The notes: generated by a model not told the origin, from the sequence alone. A DNA stretch of 64,000 nt from Paracoccaceae bacterium (GCA_022824005.1 JAJEBG010000031.1:1-64000); one strand, 5' to 3'. Counted from the stretch's first letter, positions 36,539 to 47,590 are shown. Numbers and translations: made by a program.

Positions 36539-38198
36539 CACTCGCGTCTTTCAGCAACGTGACGGCCGCGGCTTCGGCCTCTACTGAAATGGTTTCACCT
36601 GACAACATTCTGGCGATCTCGTTTACCCTTTCCGCATGACCAGATAACGGCAAGACTTCAGTATTGGTGGTGCCGATACCCGCCTTCTTCTCAATTTTCA
36701 GATGACAATCACCATAGGCAGCCACTTGTGGTGAATGGGTGACGACCAAGACTTGAGAATTTGTGGCCAAAGATCGAAGCCGGCGTCCCACGGCGTCTGC
36801 CGTGGCACCCCCCACATCTCGGTCAACCTCATCAAAAATCATGGTAATGCCAGAATTCCGTGACGTCAGACACACTTTCAAGGCCAACATGAATCGCGAA
36901 AATTCACCTCCCGATGCAATCTGATGAATAGGGCCCGCAGGTGTCGCTGCATTGGTTGACGCGACAAAATGAATCGTATCCTCTCCCTCGGGTCCGGGCT
37001 CACGCTCTGATATTTCCGTCCTGAATTGTGCGTCCTTGAGTTTCAAAGCCGGGAGTTCCGAGGCCACCATTTTGTCAAGGCGAGCGGCCGCTTGCCAACG
37101 AATTTTTGACAATTGCACGGATTGCCGCTTGTAATCACTTTCAAGCCTTTTGGCTTGATTTGGCATGTCATCGGTGGCGACCAAATCAGACTGAAATCGG
37201 GTCAGTTTTTCGCTGAATTGATCGGCTAGTGCCACCAATTGATCGGAAGAGGTGGCATGTTTGCGAGCCAGTCGGCGGATTTCGTGCAATCGCTCTTCGA
37301 CTCGCTCAATCTCATGAGGATCCGAGTCGAGATCTGAGCGCAAGCCTTCAAGATACCGACTGGCCTCGTTCAATTCGATCATCGCACGGTCGACCGCTTC
37401 TAAGGCTTGGGCGACATTTGTGGCTCCATCATGAGAATCGATATTCTGTAGGTAACGAAGGGCATCAGCAGCTCGCCCTTCGGCCCCATTTGCACCCAGC
37501 GATTCGGACGCCCGCTGCAAATCTTCAAGATGGCTCATCAATGATTTTAATTGAGAACGCCGAGAGGTTAATTTTTCTTCTTCCCCTATCTCTGGATTGA
37601 GGGTCTTGATTTCATCAATGGCATGGCTCAGATACTCAATTTCTGTCTCGATCCTTGATCGACTTTGTTCGGCTTTTTGTGAAGCAAGAGACACCTCTTG
37701 CCATCGCTTCCACAAAGCCCTTATCTCCTTTACTCGTTGCGTCAACTCGGCGAATGAGTCAAAAATAGCACGCTGTTCAGAGGGGTTCATTTGGCGGCGG
37801 CTGGAATCTTGACCATGTATTTCAATGAGCGTGTAAGCTAAGCGACCGAGAGTCTGTGCGGTGCATCGACGGTCATTGACAAAACTTTCACCGCGGCCTG
37901 ATTTTGAAACACAACGCCGCAAAACGAGATCGTTGGCTGGAGGAATTCCAATATCATTCAATATCGCGTTTGCCGGGTGAAGCTTTGGCACGTGGAAAAC
38001 GGCAGTCACTTCGCTCGCACCATGCGTAGAATTGACCATTGCAGAGAATTTTCTCTCTCCAAGGACAAAACCAAGACAGGCTAAAAGCATTGATTTTCCG
38101 GCGCCCGTCTCGCCCGATATGACATTCAGACCCTCTCCGAAACGTATATGTTGATCTCGGAACAACAATAGATTTCGTGTCGAAAGGCTGGCGAGCAT
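36531..38198 (-). CDS. recN: DNA repair protein RecN
   Basis: A 555-residue SMC-like ATPase for double-strand break repair. Walker A is GETGAGKSM (about residues 30-38), the middle is coiled coil, the C-terminal part has the ABC signature region (ASGGEFSRFMLALK) and Walker B TMIFDEVDRDVGG. Its place downstream of bamD matches the standard order in alphaproteobacteria; the ligA gene that often follows is replaced here by the convergent Xaa-Pro peptidase. It begins 21 bases after the bamD stop codon. Confidence 0.95.
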   Translation of the reverse strand: MLASLSTRNLLLFRDQHIRFGEGLNVISGETGAGKSMLLACLGFVLGERKFSAMVNSTHGASEVTAVFHVPKLHPANAILNDIGIPPANDLVLRRCVSKSGRGESFVNDRRCTAQTLGRLAYTLIEIHGQDSSRRQMNPSEQRAIFDSFAELTQRVKEIRALWKRWQEVSLASQKAEQSRSRIETEIEYLSHAIDEIKTLNPEIGEEEKLTSRRSQLKSLMSHLEDLQRASESLGANGAEGRAADALRYLQNIDSHDGATNVAQALEAVDRAMIELNEASRYLEGLRSDLDSDPHEIERVEERLHEIRRLARKHATSSDQLVALADQFSEKLTRFQSDLVATDDMPNQAKRLESDYKRQSVQLSKIRWQAAARLDKMVASELPALKLKDAQFRTEISEREPGPEGEDTIHFVASTNAATPAGPIHQIASGGEFSRFMLALKVCLTSRNSGITMIFDEVDRDVGGATADAVGRRLRSLATNSQVLVVTHSPQVAAYGDCHLKIEKKAGIGTTNTEVLPLSGHAERVNEIARMLSGETISVEAEAAAVTLLKDASVN

Positions 38199-38218
38199 GG
38201 ATCTCTGCTAAAGTCTCA

Positions 38219-39052
38219 CTACAACCATTCCCCCTTGAGGGTGCGCCGGTAAATTTGCTCCATCATATCTTGTGTTATATCGGCAAGGCTGGGTTGAGCG
38301 AGGCCGCGGGACGTGAATAATTTGTGCGTATCGGCATACCATTCACTGCCCTGAAAGTTGTAGCCCAAGACCACCGCCGTTTCACGCGCCTGCTGATTGA
38401 GGCCAAGCGACAGATAAGCCTCCACGAGGCGATGCAAAGCTTCGGGCACTTGTTTGGTTGTGCCATAAGTCTCCAAGACAAATTCAAAACGCTTGATGGC
38501 CGCGGTATAATTGCCGCGTTTGAGATAGTAGCGACCGATTTCCATCTCCTTGGCGGCTAGATGATTAACCGCCAAGTCAAATTTCATCTCCGCCGATCTA
38601 GCGTAGTCACTGTCAGGATATTCCTCGGTCACAGATTGCAACTCCTGCAATGCATTGACGGTATTTGTTTGGTCCCGCCCACGGTCGTCAAGCTGTTCGT
38701 AGTAGCTCATGGCGACCAAGTATTGCGCATAAGCGGCGTTTTCATCACCGGGGTAAGAGGCAAGAAATCGCTGCCCAGCGGAGCGGCTCTTATCATATTC
38801 CTTGGCACGACCATAATTGTAAGCCGCCATGATGGTCCCACGTCTTGCCCATTCTGAATAAGGAAACAGCCGTTCAATTTCCTCAAATGTCGTCGCCGAA
38901 TCGCTAAACTCTCCTTCTTGAGCTTGCGTTTTGGCTTCTTGATAAATCTCTTCTGGCGACATTTTCTCGTAGGGATTCCCCTCTTCCTCACTACAAGCGG
39001 ACAGGAGGACAAGGGCAGCCACCATTAGGGCGTTCTTGATACAATCGTTCAT
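38219..39052 (-). CDS. bamD: Outer membrane assembly factor BamD (ComL lipoprotein)
   Basis: A 277-residue outer-membrane lipoprotein of the BAM complex that inserts beta-barrel proteins. Signal peptide with lipobox LLSAC places the lipidated Cys near residue 20. The mature part consists of tetratricopeptide repeats (SATTFEEIERLFPYSEWA, then GDENAAYAQYLVAMSYY and YTAAIKRFEFVLETYG). Start ATG at 39052; a TTG one codon earlier is also in frame. Between lpxC and recN, as in most alphaproteobacteria. The autotransporter in this window would depend on BAM for insertion. Confidence 0.94.
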   Translation of the reverse strand: MNDCIKNALMVAALVLLSACSEEEGNPYEKMSPEEIYQEAKTQAQEGEFSDSATTFEEIERLFPYSEWARRGTIMAAYNYGRAKEYDKSRSAGQRFLASYPGDENAAYAQYLVAMSYYEQLDDRGRDQTNTVNALQELQSVTEEYPDSDYARSAEMKFDLAVNHLAAKEMEIGRYYLKRGNYTAAIKRFEFVLETYGTTKQVPEALHRLVEAYLSLGLNQQARETAVVLGYNFQGSEWYADTHKLFTSRGLAQPSLADITQDMMEQIYRRTLKGEWL

Positions 39053-39157
39053 CAATTAATTTCCCACAGCAAATCTCTCGTCCCGACAAAACGAGATTTC
39101 AAACAACTCATTCTATACTAAGGAATGAATCAATCAATGTCTTCGGAAATTGGTCGA

Positions 39158-40075
39158 TTAAATGTTGGGAATATCATGCCGCTTCGTTCCCGCCCCCGGC
39201 AGTGTGGCGGCGGTTTCTTCGTTGGCGACAATCATCTGATGGGCTGTCTTATCAGCAAGCAGTTTTCTTATGAGGGAAATCGTCGTCCTGTGTCCAGAGC
39301 GAAGCCCCGTAAATTTGCCAATGATCGGATGCCCGGCCAATGTGAGGTCACCCACTGCATCCAACATTTTATGTCGACACGCTTCATCGCGTTCCCGAAG
39401 CTGACAAATGAATTGTTTATTCTCAACATCGGCGATGATGACATTGGCTTCATTTCCGCCGAGACCAAAACCGTTTTTCTGAAGTTCTTCAATCATTGGT
39501 TTGAGGACAAATGTACGACAGAAAGCGAGATTTCTCACGATGGCCCCGTTCGACAGATCAAGACTCTGCTGTTGCGAACCAATGGGTTCAGGAAAATCAA
39601 TGGCAAAACTCATCTCGGTGCGTATTGATGGCTCTAACGTGGCGGAGACGCCATCTGGACTCTCAACCCTTACTGGCTTTAAAACTTTGATCGTGCGAAG
39701 CGGTTGCGGCAACTCCTGCAGACCCACTTCCAGAATCTGTTGCACCAAGGGTAATGCACTGCCATCAAGGGCCGGCGATTCATCTTGGTCGACATCAATG
39801 TAAGCATTATGAATGCCGCAAGCGGTTAAACCCGCGAGGACATGCTCAATCGTGCCAACGGACACACCATCCTCATTGGCCACCCGCGTACACAGGACGG
39901 TCGAACTTACATTTTCAATTCTTGCCGGAATTTTATTGTTTTTTGATGTGACGTCCGTTCTGACGAAAACCACTCCCGTATCTGCGGGTGCGGGACGGAT
40001 TCTCATATTCACGGGTTTACCACTGTGGAGGCCTAGTCCGTGAAAATCAATTGGCCTTGAAAGAGTTGTCTGCAC
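39158..40075 (-). CDS. lpxC: UDP-3-O-acyl-N-acetylglucosamine deacetylase
   Basis: A 305-residue zinc amidase catalysing the committed step of lipid A synthesis. The opening SRPIDFHGLGLHSGKPV, zinc motif EHVLAGLTACGI with HNAYIDVD, and late KMLDAVGDLTLAGHPI match LpxC, the last supplying the third zinc ligand region. It starts with GTG at 40075, preceded by AAGG. About 230 bases separate it from ftsZ upstream, enough for its own promoter; 105 bases separate it from bamD. Confidence 0.96.
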   Translation of the reverse strand: MQTTLSRPIDFHGLGLHSGKPVNMRIRPAPADTGVVFVRTDVTSKNNKIPARIENVSSTVLCTRVANEDGVSVGTIEHVLAGLTACGIHNAYIDVDQDESPALDGSALPLVQQILEVGLQELPQPLRTIKVLKPVRVESPDGVSATLEPSIRTEMSFAIDFPEPIGSQQQSLDLSNGAIVRNLAFCRTFVLKPMIEELQKNGFGLGGNEANVIIADVENKQFICQLRERDEACRHKMLDAVGDLTLAGHPIIGKFTGLRSGHRTTISLIRKLLADKTAHQMIVANEETAATLPGAGTKRHDIPNI

Positions 40076-40307
40076 TGCCTTTTCCTTTTGGAATTACTCA
40101 AGTATCGCTTATTGCATTCTCTCCAACTTCCCAAATTACGAAATTAGACAGAATGTTGCAGCGTCTTGAAGGTCAGTAGACCTTATCAAATTAGGATACA
40201 AGGCGACGATGACAAGGCGTCATATCTTTGAGCAGAATCCTCCATCAATTCGCATCACAGATTTGATCAATCATAGTGTTCAGCGGGTGACCGACCATGG
40301 CGGCGAG

Positions 40308-41912
40308 TCAATTCGCTTGCCGGCGCATGAATGCGGGAAATCTACGCCGCTTTTCGGCTTCCTCTTCACTGTAATCTGACACGTCATTCGGTGATGCCAT
40401 ATTTTCTTGACTGAACGATGGCTCAAATTGACGATCATCTTGTCGCGTCAGGTCATCTTCTGGAATGACCCCTGGTTTCATGCGTTGAATAATCGACCTC
40501 AAATGTCCCGCTTTACTCGGCCGAGACTCCGTGGCATCAAGACCACCAGAATGATGCAACGCCTCTTCCTTACCAGATGATGACGTCACGATATTTGTCT
40601 CCATTGCGGCGGTCCCATTGACGGGACGCGGAGCCACAAAACTTCGGGTTTCGGTCTCAGAATCGAGGTGTTCAGTGGCCGGACGCGTCGTTTCGACATT
40701 TTCATGCGATGGATTTGGAGACATACTGATCTCACCTGCAACAGGCCCTTTATGGTGGTCCTGAATGTGTGGCCATTCGGTGGTGGTCGGTTCAAATTCC
40801 TCTTCAAAAGGGGCGGTGAAAGAATCTTCATCCTCGTCATTGTCAGCCATTTCACAATGAGAATTCCAAATGGCCTCAGCTGAAGGAATTTCAGTGATCA
40901 AATTTTCCGCCACTTCGTGTCTGATTTCTTCGGCATTTAATCCGGCGGCGAGCAGCGCGACTTTGATCTTTCCATTATATTCGGGATCAAGAGTTGAGCC
41001 AATAATGATTCGGGCATTGGGATTGCCGCCTTTGGAATTGATATTCTCGCGGATTGTTTCAGAAGCCTCAGTCATGTCAAACAATGTCATATCTTCACCA
41101 CCGATAACATTGATCAGAACGGCGGTGGCAAGATGCAAACGATTTTCTTCCAACAGTTGATTGGTCATCGCATGCGCCGCCGCCAACTTGGCCCGATTCT
41201 CACCCCCGTGCTCACCGGTGCCCATCATCGCCGAACCCATCTCCATCAAGACCGTTCGAACATCGGCAAAGTCGAGATTGATCTTGCCTGGATTAACCAT
41301 CAGATCGGTAATGCTCTTGACGCCCTCATAAAGAACATCATCGGCCCTCATGAAAGCCTCGGAAAACGTCGTTTTCTCATTTGAAACCTGAAATAAATTT
41401 TGGTTGGGAATCACCACCGAGGTGTGAATTTGTCGGCGCAACTCTTTGATTCCAACTTCCGCTGCCGCCAGTCGATGCCCACCTTCAAACACGAATGGTT
41501 TGGTGACGACGCCAATCGTCAATATTTCCATCTCTTTGGCAATCTTGGCGATCACTGGTGCGGCTCCGGTACCGGTTCCACCCCCCATTCCGGCGGTGAT
41601 GAAAACCATATGTGCGCCTTCCAAACTCTTCTTGATGTCTTCAGAACTTTCTTCAGCCGATTGGCGACCTATATCTGGATCAGAACCGGCCCCGAGGCCT
41701 TGCGTCGTCTTTGGCCCTAGTTGAATTTTTTTCTCAATTTCAGAATTGTCCAGCGATTGAGCGTCCGTGTTGGCGACAACGAAGTCGACACCATTCAGCT
41801 TCTTGTTGAACATATTCTGTATGGCATTGCAGCCTGCGCCCCCCACGCCGATGGCCGTAATGACCGGGCGGAGTTTTTCTTGATCAGGTATATGTAAGGA
41901 ATCGAGTGCCAT
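40308..41912 (-). CDS. ftsZ: Cell division GTPase FtsZ
   Basis: A 534-residue tubulin homologue forming the Z ring. The GTP-binding signature GGGTGTG is at residues 110-116, the T7 synergy loop is INLDFADVR, and a long variable linker (residues ~320-515) leads to the C-terminal peptide FPAFMRRQAN that binds FtsA and other partners. The long linker is typical of alphaproteobacteria. The start is set at ATG 41912, not 41927, because the purine-rich GGCGAAAGAAA precedes it. About 170 bases separate it from ftsA. Confidence 0.97.
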   Translation of the reverse strand: MALDSLHIPDQEKLRPVITAIGVGGAGCNAIQNMFNKKLNGVDFVVANTDAQSLDNSEIEKKIQLGPKTTQGLGAGSDPDIGRQSAEESSEDIKKSLEGAHMVFITAGMGGGTGTGAAPVIAKIAKEMEILTIGVVTKPFVFEGGHRLAAAEVGIKELRRQIHTSVVIPNQNLFQVSNEKTTFSEAFMRADDVLYEGVKSITDLMVNPGKINLDFADVRTVLMEMGSAMMGTGEHGGENRAKLAAAHAMTNQLLEENRLHLATAVLINVIGGEDMTLFDMTEASETIRENINSKGGNPNARIIIGSTLDPEYNGKIKVALLAAGLNAEEIRHEVAENLITEIPSAEAIWNSHCEMADNDEDEDSFTAPFEEEFEPTTTEWPHIQDHHKGPVAGEISMSPNPSHENVETTRPATEHLDSETETRSFVAPRPVNGTAAMETNIVTSSSGKEEALHHSGGLDATESRPSKAGHLRSIIQRMKPGVIPEDDLTRQDDRQFEPSFSQENMASPNDVSDYSEEEAEKRRRFPAFMRRQAN

Positions 41913-42078
41913 TTTCTTTCGCCTCATTTCACGCTTGGCGTTTTACGCCATTATTCTTTTGTCTTGCTCGACATAAACGAGACTAGCAGAGCCTTTCCTT
42001 ATGTCAAGCGGCAAACTAGACCAAAGCGCCATCTGTTGCAAAATCGTCAATTCCCACTTTTGGCCGATGACAGGCCAT

Positions 42079-43392
42079 TCACCAGTTCTTCAAAAAATAT
42101 TTGAGCGTGCATTCTAAAGATGTCATTGCCATATTTGACTCGATCGTTGGAAAATCCCATATCTCATCTTGCGGTTGAACAGCGTGCAGGCAAAGTCCAA
42201 CAGCAGAGGAATATTCGGGCCCTTTCATCGCTTGCGGAAGCCCTTTGATATGGACGGGTCGGCCAAGGCGTAGCCGCTGACCAAAAATACTCTTGGCCAA
42301 GTCTTCAAGGTCAACGAGATGAACACCTCCACCTGTGAGGACAATGCTCTTGCCTGGCAACGCGGCAAAGTCAGCATGGTCAAGTTCAAGGGCGACCTCT
42401 TCGAGAATTTCTTCAAGCCTCGGTTTGATCACGCCGATTAATTCGGTTCGTGTAATGCGCCCCCGTTGCCTGTCTAATCGTTCGAATTCACAAGCTGTCC
42501 GATCATCAATCTGAGAGGTGAGCACACCACCTTCTCTGATCTTAAGTTTCTCGGCTTCAGCTTTGGAGATGCCAAAGGCACTAGCGATGTCTGACGTGAT
42601 ATGATCGCCACCCAATTTAAGAATCGATGTGTACACCATATGGCGACGATAAAACATCGAAACGCCAACAGTTCCCGCACCAATATCAACGCAAACAGAG
42701 CCGGTCTCCTGTTCTTCACTCACGAGAGTCGAAAGCGACGACACATAGGGGGATGCGGCAATGCCAGCAATTTCAACATTGCAACTCTCAATCGCTCCAA
42801 TCAAACTCGACAACTCGCGGTCATTGACAGTGATCAGTTGTAAGTCAACGGTCAATCGGTCGCCATACTCGCCCCGTGGATCATGTATTCCATGGCGGTT
42901 ATCAATTGAAAAATTAATTGGATGAGCGTGAAGATAATCTCGCCCTTCGGTGGCCGGCGGAATACGGCAATCAATGAGGGCCTTTGAAATATCCGCATTG
43001 CTGACTGTCTCACCATTGAGTTCCACACTTCCATCGCAATGGGCGGACAAGGGTTTGCCACCTGAAAATGAAACAAAGACTTGCCCGACACGCATTTTGG
43101 CATGATTTTGTGCCTTAGCCAAAATCAAGTTGATGACATCGATCAGTTTTTCCTGATCGTAAATCCGCCCGTTCTCAATGCCAGCCGACGGTGATGAAGA
43201 CGAGCCCACCACATAATAGGGTGAAATACTTGTCCCACCGCCTGATGCCATCTCACCCGCTAAGTCAGGGTCGGAAGCCAAAATAAAACATGCACTTTTT
43301 GAACATCCGAGATCAATAACGGCGAAGACACCTCGACCAATGGCCTCTTGCCGGTTTTTTCGCATGATGCGCTTTTGCCTAAATATATCCAT
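42079..43392 (-). CDS. ftsA: Cell division protein FtsA
   Basis: A 437-residue actin-like protein tethering FtsZ to the membrane. ATP-binding motifs are AVIDLGCSKSACF (phosphate 1), VDIGAGTVGVSMF (phosphate 2) and IVLTGGGVHL (adenosine). The SHS2-like 1C domain occupies the region after residue 85. The C-terminus (TSLECTLKYFLKNW) forms the membrane-targeting amphipathic helix. Start ATG 43392 has GGAG 5 bases upstream. Between ftsQ and ftsZ in the conserved order. Confidence 0.96.
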   Translation of the reverse strand: MDIFRQKRIMRKNRQEAIGRGVFAVIDLGCSKSACFILASDPDLAGEMASGGGTSISPYYVVGSSSSPSAGIENGRIYDQEKLIDVINLILAKAQNHAKMRVGQVFVSFSGGKPLSAHCDGSVELNGETVSNADISKALIDCRIPPATEGRDYLHAHPINFSIDNRHGIHDPRGEYGDRLTVDLQLITVNDRELSSLIGAIESCNVEIAGIAASPYVSSLSTLVSEEQETGSVCVDIGAGTVGVSMFYRRHMVYTSILKLGGDHITSDIASAFGISKAEAEKLKIREGGVLTSQIDDRTACEFERLDRQRGRITRTELIGVIKPRLEEILEEVALELDHADFAALPGKSIVLTGGGVHLVDLEDLAKSIFGQRLRLGRPVHIKGLPQAMKGPEYSSAVGLCLHAVQPQDEIWDFPTIESNMAMTSLECTLKYFLKNW

Positions 43393-43442
43393 AAACACTC
43401 CGATTGTTTGCCCTTAAACACCAAAAAAAATCGCCCATGAAT

Positions 43443-44264
43443 TCAAGTTTGCGGCAATCGCACAACGGTTCGTCGTCGATCTCGCAGATCAACCGAAATC
43501 AATTTTCGTTGCAAGAGCAGCTCGACATTCTCTAAAATCATCAATCTTTGCACGGCTTCAACGGGTCTCTTTGCGGGCAATAGCACCCGCCGATCCCCAT
43601 CAAGAATCAAATCCCATCGCCGCGTGCCAACCCTCACCAAGCCCCGGATCGAGTCTCTGACAGCCGAGGCAGCGGCAAAAATCTCCAAGGCCTCGGGGAC
43701 AAATTTGTCCGCGTCTTGACCGGATACCAAGGGCAGAGCTATATGCGCGGCGCGACTCGTGGCGGGTGACAGAATCAATCCCGTCTCGTCAATCAAAAAA
43801 AGGTTTTGACCGTCGCGAAAGATCACCGATGCTTGGCGTTCAATGGCGGTGATCGTGAGGAACCCGCCGGTATCAATAGAAACCGTTGCCTCTTTGACCG
43901 CTGGGATGGCCTCTGCCTTTTGACGCAAAACATCAAGATCAAGGGATAGACTGTTGACCGGTAACTTTGCCTCCACCAAAGACGCGAGGTCTGCGTGGAG
44001 TTTTTCGTTTGACGCGACAATCCGCAACCCACTGACTTGCAAGTCAGGATGACTAATGAATTGATTGAAATGGGCCGCGGCTTTGGTTTGTAAAATTTTG
44101 AAATTGTCGCTGTACGAGAGGCTGATAACCAAAGCACTGACACAAATCAGTGAGGGCAAGCCAAATAAGATCAGGCGCCGCCAGTGCGGTGTCAACAAAA
44201 TTCGTTGAAAGCGAATATAATGTCGGATCCATCCACTTTCATACGCTTTGGTTACCGTTGACAT
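43443..44264 (-). CDS. ftsQ: Cell division protein FtsQ (DivIB)
   Basis: A 273-residue bitopic membrane protein linking early and late divisome parts. A short basic cytoplasmic tail is followed by one transmembrane helix (about residues 30-50, LILFGLPSLICVSALVISL), then the POTRA domain (DNFKILQ..., FISHPDLQVSGLRIVASN-like) and the FtsQ beta domain with TITAIERQASVIF and LIDETGLIL. Its ATG lies inside the end of ddlB (13-base overlap). Confidence 0.93.
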   Translation of the reverse strand: MSTVTKAYESGWIRHYIRFQRILLTPHWRRLILFGLPSLICVSALVISLSYSDNFKILQTKAAAHFNQFISHPDLQVSGLRIVASNEKLHADLASLVEAKLPVNSLSLDLDVLRQKAEAIPAVKEATVSIDTGGFLTITAIERQASVIFRDGQNLFLIDETGLILSPATSRAAHIALPLVSGQDADKFVPEALEIFAAASAVRDSIRGLVRVGTRRWDLILDGDRRVLLPAKRPVEAVQRLMILENVELLLQRKLISVDLRDRRRTVVRLPQT

Positions 44265-45169
44265 GACGCGTCCTCAATTAATTGTTTGCAGAGTTGTGGA
44301 AACGTGATGCCACAATGGGCGGCTTGTTCAGGAGAGAGCGAAGTGGGTGTCATCCCCGGTTGCGTATTGGTCTCAAGCAATACCAGACCATCTCTCCCAG
44401 CTTTTTCGTCCCAACGAAAATCTGTTCTAGATAAACTTCGACAACCCATAGATCGATGCGCCTTTTCAGCATATCGTAGACATTGGTTGAACAATTCCTT
44501 CGGAATATCGGCTGGCATCTGATGACGCGATCCTCCGGTCTGATACTTGGCTGAATAATCATACCACTCGTCGGCAAAAATCTCCGTCACGGTCAACGCC
44601 TGATGATCAAGAACCGTCACAGTCAATTCCCGCCCTTCAACATAATTTTCCACCATCAGTTTTCCGTAATGTTGGTTTTTGTAAGAGGAAATGGGATTAT
44701 CACCTTGACGGACAATACTGACACCCACTGATGACCCCTCGTTGATGGGCTTGAGAACATAGGGAGGGGGCACCGGATGGCCATTCTTTAGCGCCTTGAT
44801 TGAGATAATTTGGCTGGTTGCAGTCGGAAGAGAGGCCTGTTGATATACCATCGATTTGGTCAATTCTTTGTCCATCGCCATCGCCGATGCGGCGACACCC
44901 GAATGCGAATACGGAATTTGAAGCCACTCGAAAATCCCCTGCACGCAACCGTCCTCACCCCAGCGGCCATGCAAGGCATTGAAGATCGCATCGGGTTTCA
45001 ACTCAATCAGTTGCTGGGCAAGATCAAACGAGGCATCAATTTCAGTCACCTTGTAGCCCGCCTCTCGAAGACCTTCAGCACACATCGCACCGGTCACCAG
45101 TGAGACCTCGCGTTCAGATGAAATTCCCCCTTTGACAACCGCGACATGACGACCTACTTGGCTCGGCAT
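44252..45169 (-). CDS. ddlB: D-alanine-D-alanine ligase
   Basis: A 305-residue ATP-grasp ligase making the D-Ala-D-Ala dipeptide. Visible: N-terminal GGISSEREVSLVTG, ALHGRWGEDGCVQG, the ATP-grasp loop VLKPINEGSSVGVSIV and the metal-binding C-terminal LLETNTQPGMT. Length and motifs fit DdlB. Its ATG overlaps the end of murB by 16 bases and its end overlaps ftsQ. Confidence 0.96.
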   Translation of the reverse strand: MPSQVGRHVAVVKGGISSEREVSLVTGAMCAEGLREAGYKVTEIDASFDLAQQLIELKPDAIFNALHGRWGEDGCVQGIFEWLQIPYSHSGVAASAMAMDKELTKSMVYQQASLPTATSQIISIKALKNGHPVPPPYVLKPINEGSSVGVSIVRQGDNPISSYKNQHYGKLMVENYVEGRELTVTVLDHQALTVTEIFADEWYDYSAKYQTGGSRHQMPADIPKELFNQCLRYAEKAHRSMGCRSLSRTDFRWDEKAGRDGLVLLETNTQPGMTPTSLSPEQAAHCGITFPQLCKQLIEDASCQR

Positions 45170-46164
45170 TTTAACCCTCCGGCTTCACTATCAACATTGC
45201 CTCTCTTTATGTCCTTTGGGGGTGGCAAAACGGTGTTGCCAACGCGAATTATTTCCCATTCCAGTTCAATGCCCGATGTCTCATAAACTTTACGGCGCAC
45301 CCTTTCGCCCAATTCTTCAATTTCAGCCGCGGTGGCATCGCCGAAGTTGACAAGGAAGTTTGGATGAAGCTCTGAGACTCCAGCTCCTCCAATGCGGTGG
45401 CCGCGCATGCCAGCGTCGTCAATGAGTTTCCATGCTTTAAGTTCGTGTGTGTCGTCACCTCGGCCGGTTGATGAAAATCCTGAGGGATTGCGAAAAGTCG
45501 AACCCGCTGTGCGCATATTTGAAGGTTGAGAGAGATCGCGGGCTTGCAGTTGCCATACCATTTTCTCTTCCAACGTCTTGGGGTCACAAACCGAACCGCC
45601 TACCAATATGGTTTCAATAATCACCGAGTTGTCGGGAATTTGACTGCTTCGGTAGCCGAAACCCGCCTCCTCGGCGGTGATCTCACGCCACTGACCTTGG
45701 CGCGTGACGTAATGTATTTTGTGGCAACAATCTTTGAGATAAGAACCATAGCAACCCGCGTTCATCTTTGCCGCGCCACCAACTGTCCCCGGAATGGTTC
45801 GCAAAAATGAGAGATCATAACCCGACTTTGCCGCCGTTCGCGCCACTCGGGAGACAGGCACGGCCGCGCCGCATCGAATAAGTCCATCGTCAATCGTTAT
45901 TGAACTGAAGGCCCGGCCTAATCGCACGACAACCCCCGGAATTCCACCATCACGGACAATTAAATTGGAACCAACTCCCATCGTGAAGATGGGAATGTCG
46001 GGATGGAGTTGCGCGAGGAAATCTCTGAGATCATCGCGGTCAGCGGGTTGAAAAAACCACTCTGCGGCACCGCCAACCCGCAACCATGTCAAATCTTTCA
46101 GATCCCGCCCGCGGGTCAATTTACCTCGGCATTCGGGGAGTTCTCTCGCTCTCCGTTTAGTCAT
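45154..46164 (-). CDS. murB: UDP-N-acetylenolpyruvoylglucosamine reductase
   Basis: A 336-residue FAD enzyme reducing UDP-GlcNAc-enolpyruvate to UDP-MurNAc. The FAD-binding part shows [42 protein letters not shown]; the C-terminal half carries GSTFRNPSG with the catalytic Ser region and [16 protein letters not shown] with the Glu. It is a type I-like MurB lacking large insertions. The ATG at 46164 overlaps murC by 8 bases; an upstream extension to 46410 merely re-reads murC. Confidence 0.95.
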   Translation of the reverse strand: MTKRRARELPECRGKLTRGRDLKDLTWLRVGGAAEWFFQPADRDDLRDFLAQLHPDIPIFTMGVGSNLIVRDGGIPGVVVRLGRAFSSITIDDGLIRCGAAVPVSRVARTAAKSGYDLSFLRTIPGTVGGAAKMNAGCYGSYLKDCCHKIHYVTRQGQWREITAEEAGFGYRSSQIPDNSVIIETILVGGSVCDPKTLEEKMVWQLQARDLSQPSNMRTAGSTFRNPSGFSSTGRGDDTHELKAWKLIDDAGMRGHRIGGAGVSELHPNFLVNFGDATAAEIEELGERVRRKVYETSGIELEWEIIRVGNTVLPPPKDIKRGNVDSEAGGLKCRAK

Positions 46165-47590
46165 CTCGATGCTCAAATACGTGCTGTTCGGTGTTGAGTC
46201 TTTTTGGCAATTCGTGAGCCCAAGAGGAGATGGAGCCGGCCCCCATACAAATGACCCAATCGCCAGGTGCAGCTTCACACCGCACAAATTGGACAAGTTC
46301 ATCAAGACCCGCAATTGCCGCCGCCTCGCGGTGACCATGACGGACGAGGGCTGAAACCAGATTATCACGTTCAGCGCCGGCAATCGGTTCTTCATTCGCC
46401 GCGTAGACATCGGTTATGGCCACCGAATCGGCCTCGTTAAAACAGGTACAAAATTCATCAAAGAGATTGTTTAGACGGGAATATCGGTGCGGTTGATGAA
46501 TAGCGAGGAGGCGACCTTCCGTCGATTGCCGAGCGGCTTTGAGTGCGGCCGCAATTTCCACCGGATGATGTGCATAGTCATCAATGATGGTCACACCATT
46601 GACCGTCCCCACCGTTGTAAAGCGGCGGTTGACCCCCGAAAAACCACTCAGACCCTCCCTAATATTTTCAATTGAGACTCCCAGATTCCGAGCCACAGCA
46701 ATAGCGGCGAGGGCATTGGTCACATTGTGAGATCCGGGCATTGGAAAACAGCAATTTTCGATCTTTTTGTCTTCGCTCCGAAGGAGTGTCGTGAAGTAGG
46801 TTTGTCCTTCACGAAAACGAAGGTTTTGGGCGCATATATCGGCCTGTGGATTGAGTCCATAAGTCACAATTCTACGGTCGGTGAGCCGACCAATCAATGA
46901 TTGCACCTCCGCGTGATCAATGCAGCAAACGGCAAATCCATAGAATGGAATGTTTGAAACAAAGGCGTCAAAAGCCTGTTTGAGATGTTCAAAACTGCCG
47001 TAGTAATCAAGATGCTCTGGATCAATATTGGTCACAACGCCGATGGTGGCGGGCAATTTGACGAGTGAACCGTCGCTTTCATCAGCTTCAACGACCATCC
47101 ATTCGCCTTTGCCTAATCGCGCATTCGATTGGTAGGAGTGAATAATGCCGCCGTTGATGACCGTCGGGTCCATCCCGCCACTTTCCAATAGAGCGGCGAT
47201 AATGGTTGTTGTTGTCGTCTTTCCGTGCGTTCCAGCGACAGCAATATTTGACCTGAGACGCATCAATTCAGCGAGCATTTCGGCACGGCGAACCACCGGT
47301 AGCCCCAACCGCCTCGCCTCAATCAACTCCGCGTTGGAAGGGAGAATGGCCGAGGAAATCACAACCACATCCGCCGTTTCAATATTTTGTGGACTCTGGC
47401 CTCGGAATATTTTGGCCCCTAGCTGTTGCAATCGTTGCGTGATGGGCGTGGACTGCGTGTCGGACCCTTGGACAAGGTAACCATGATTCAATAAAACCTC
47501 GGCAATTCCCGACATACCGATCCCACCGATTCCAATGAAATGAATCGGGCCCAAACGCTCCGGGAGTTTGGTTGTGACAGGTTTCATCAT
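46157..47590 (-). CDS. murC: UDP-N-acetylmuramate-L-alanine ligase
   Basis: A 477-residue Mur ligase adding L-Ala to UDP-MurNAc. N-terminal UDP-binding [18 protein letters not shown], the ATP loop [10 protein letters not shown] near residue 119, and [12 protein letters not shown] of the C-terminal domain identify MurC. Its ATG overlaps the murG TGA (ATGA) and its end overlaps murB, a coupled chain. Confidence 0.97.
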   Translation of the reverse strand: MMKPVTTKLPERLGPIHFIGIGGIGMSGIAEVLLNHGYLVQGSDTQSTPITQRLQQLGAKIFRGQSPQNIETADVVVISSAILPSNAELIEARRLGLPVVRRAEMLAELMRLRSNIAVAGTHGKTTTTTIIAALLESGGMDPTVINGGIIHSYQSNARLGKGEWMVVEADESDGSLVKLPATIGVVTNIDPEHLDYYGSFEHLKQAFDAFVSNIPFYGFAVCCIDHAEVQSLIGRLTDRRIVTYGLNPQADICAQNLRFREGQTYFTTLLRSEDKKIENCCFPMPGSHNVTNALAAIAVARNLGVSIENIREGLSGFSGVNRRFTTVGTVNGVTIIDDYAHHPVEIAAALKAARQSTEGRLLAIHQPHRYSRLNNLFDEFCTCFNEADSVAITDVYAANEEPIAGAERDNLVSALVRHGHREAAAIAGLDELVQFVRCEAAPGDWVICMGAGSISSWAHELPKRLNTEQHVFEHRDD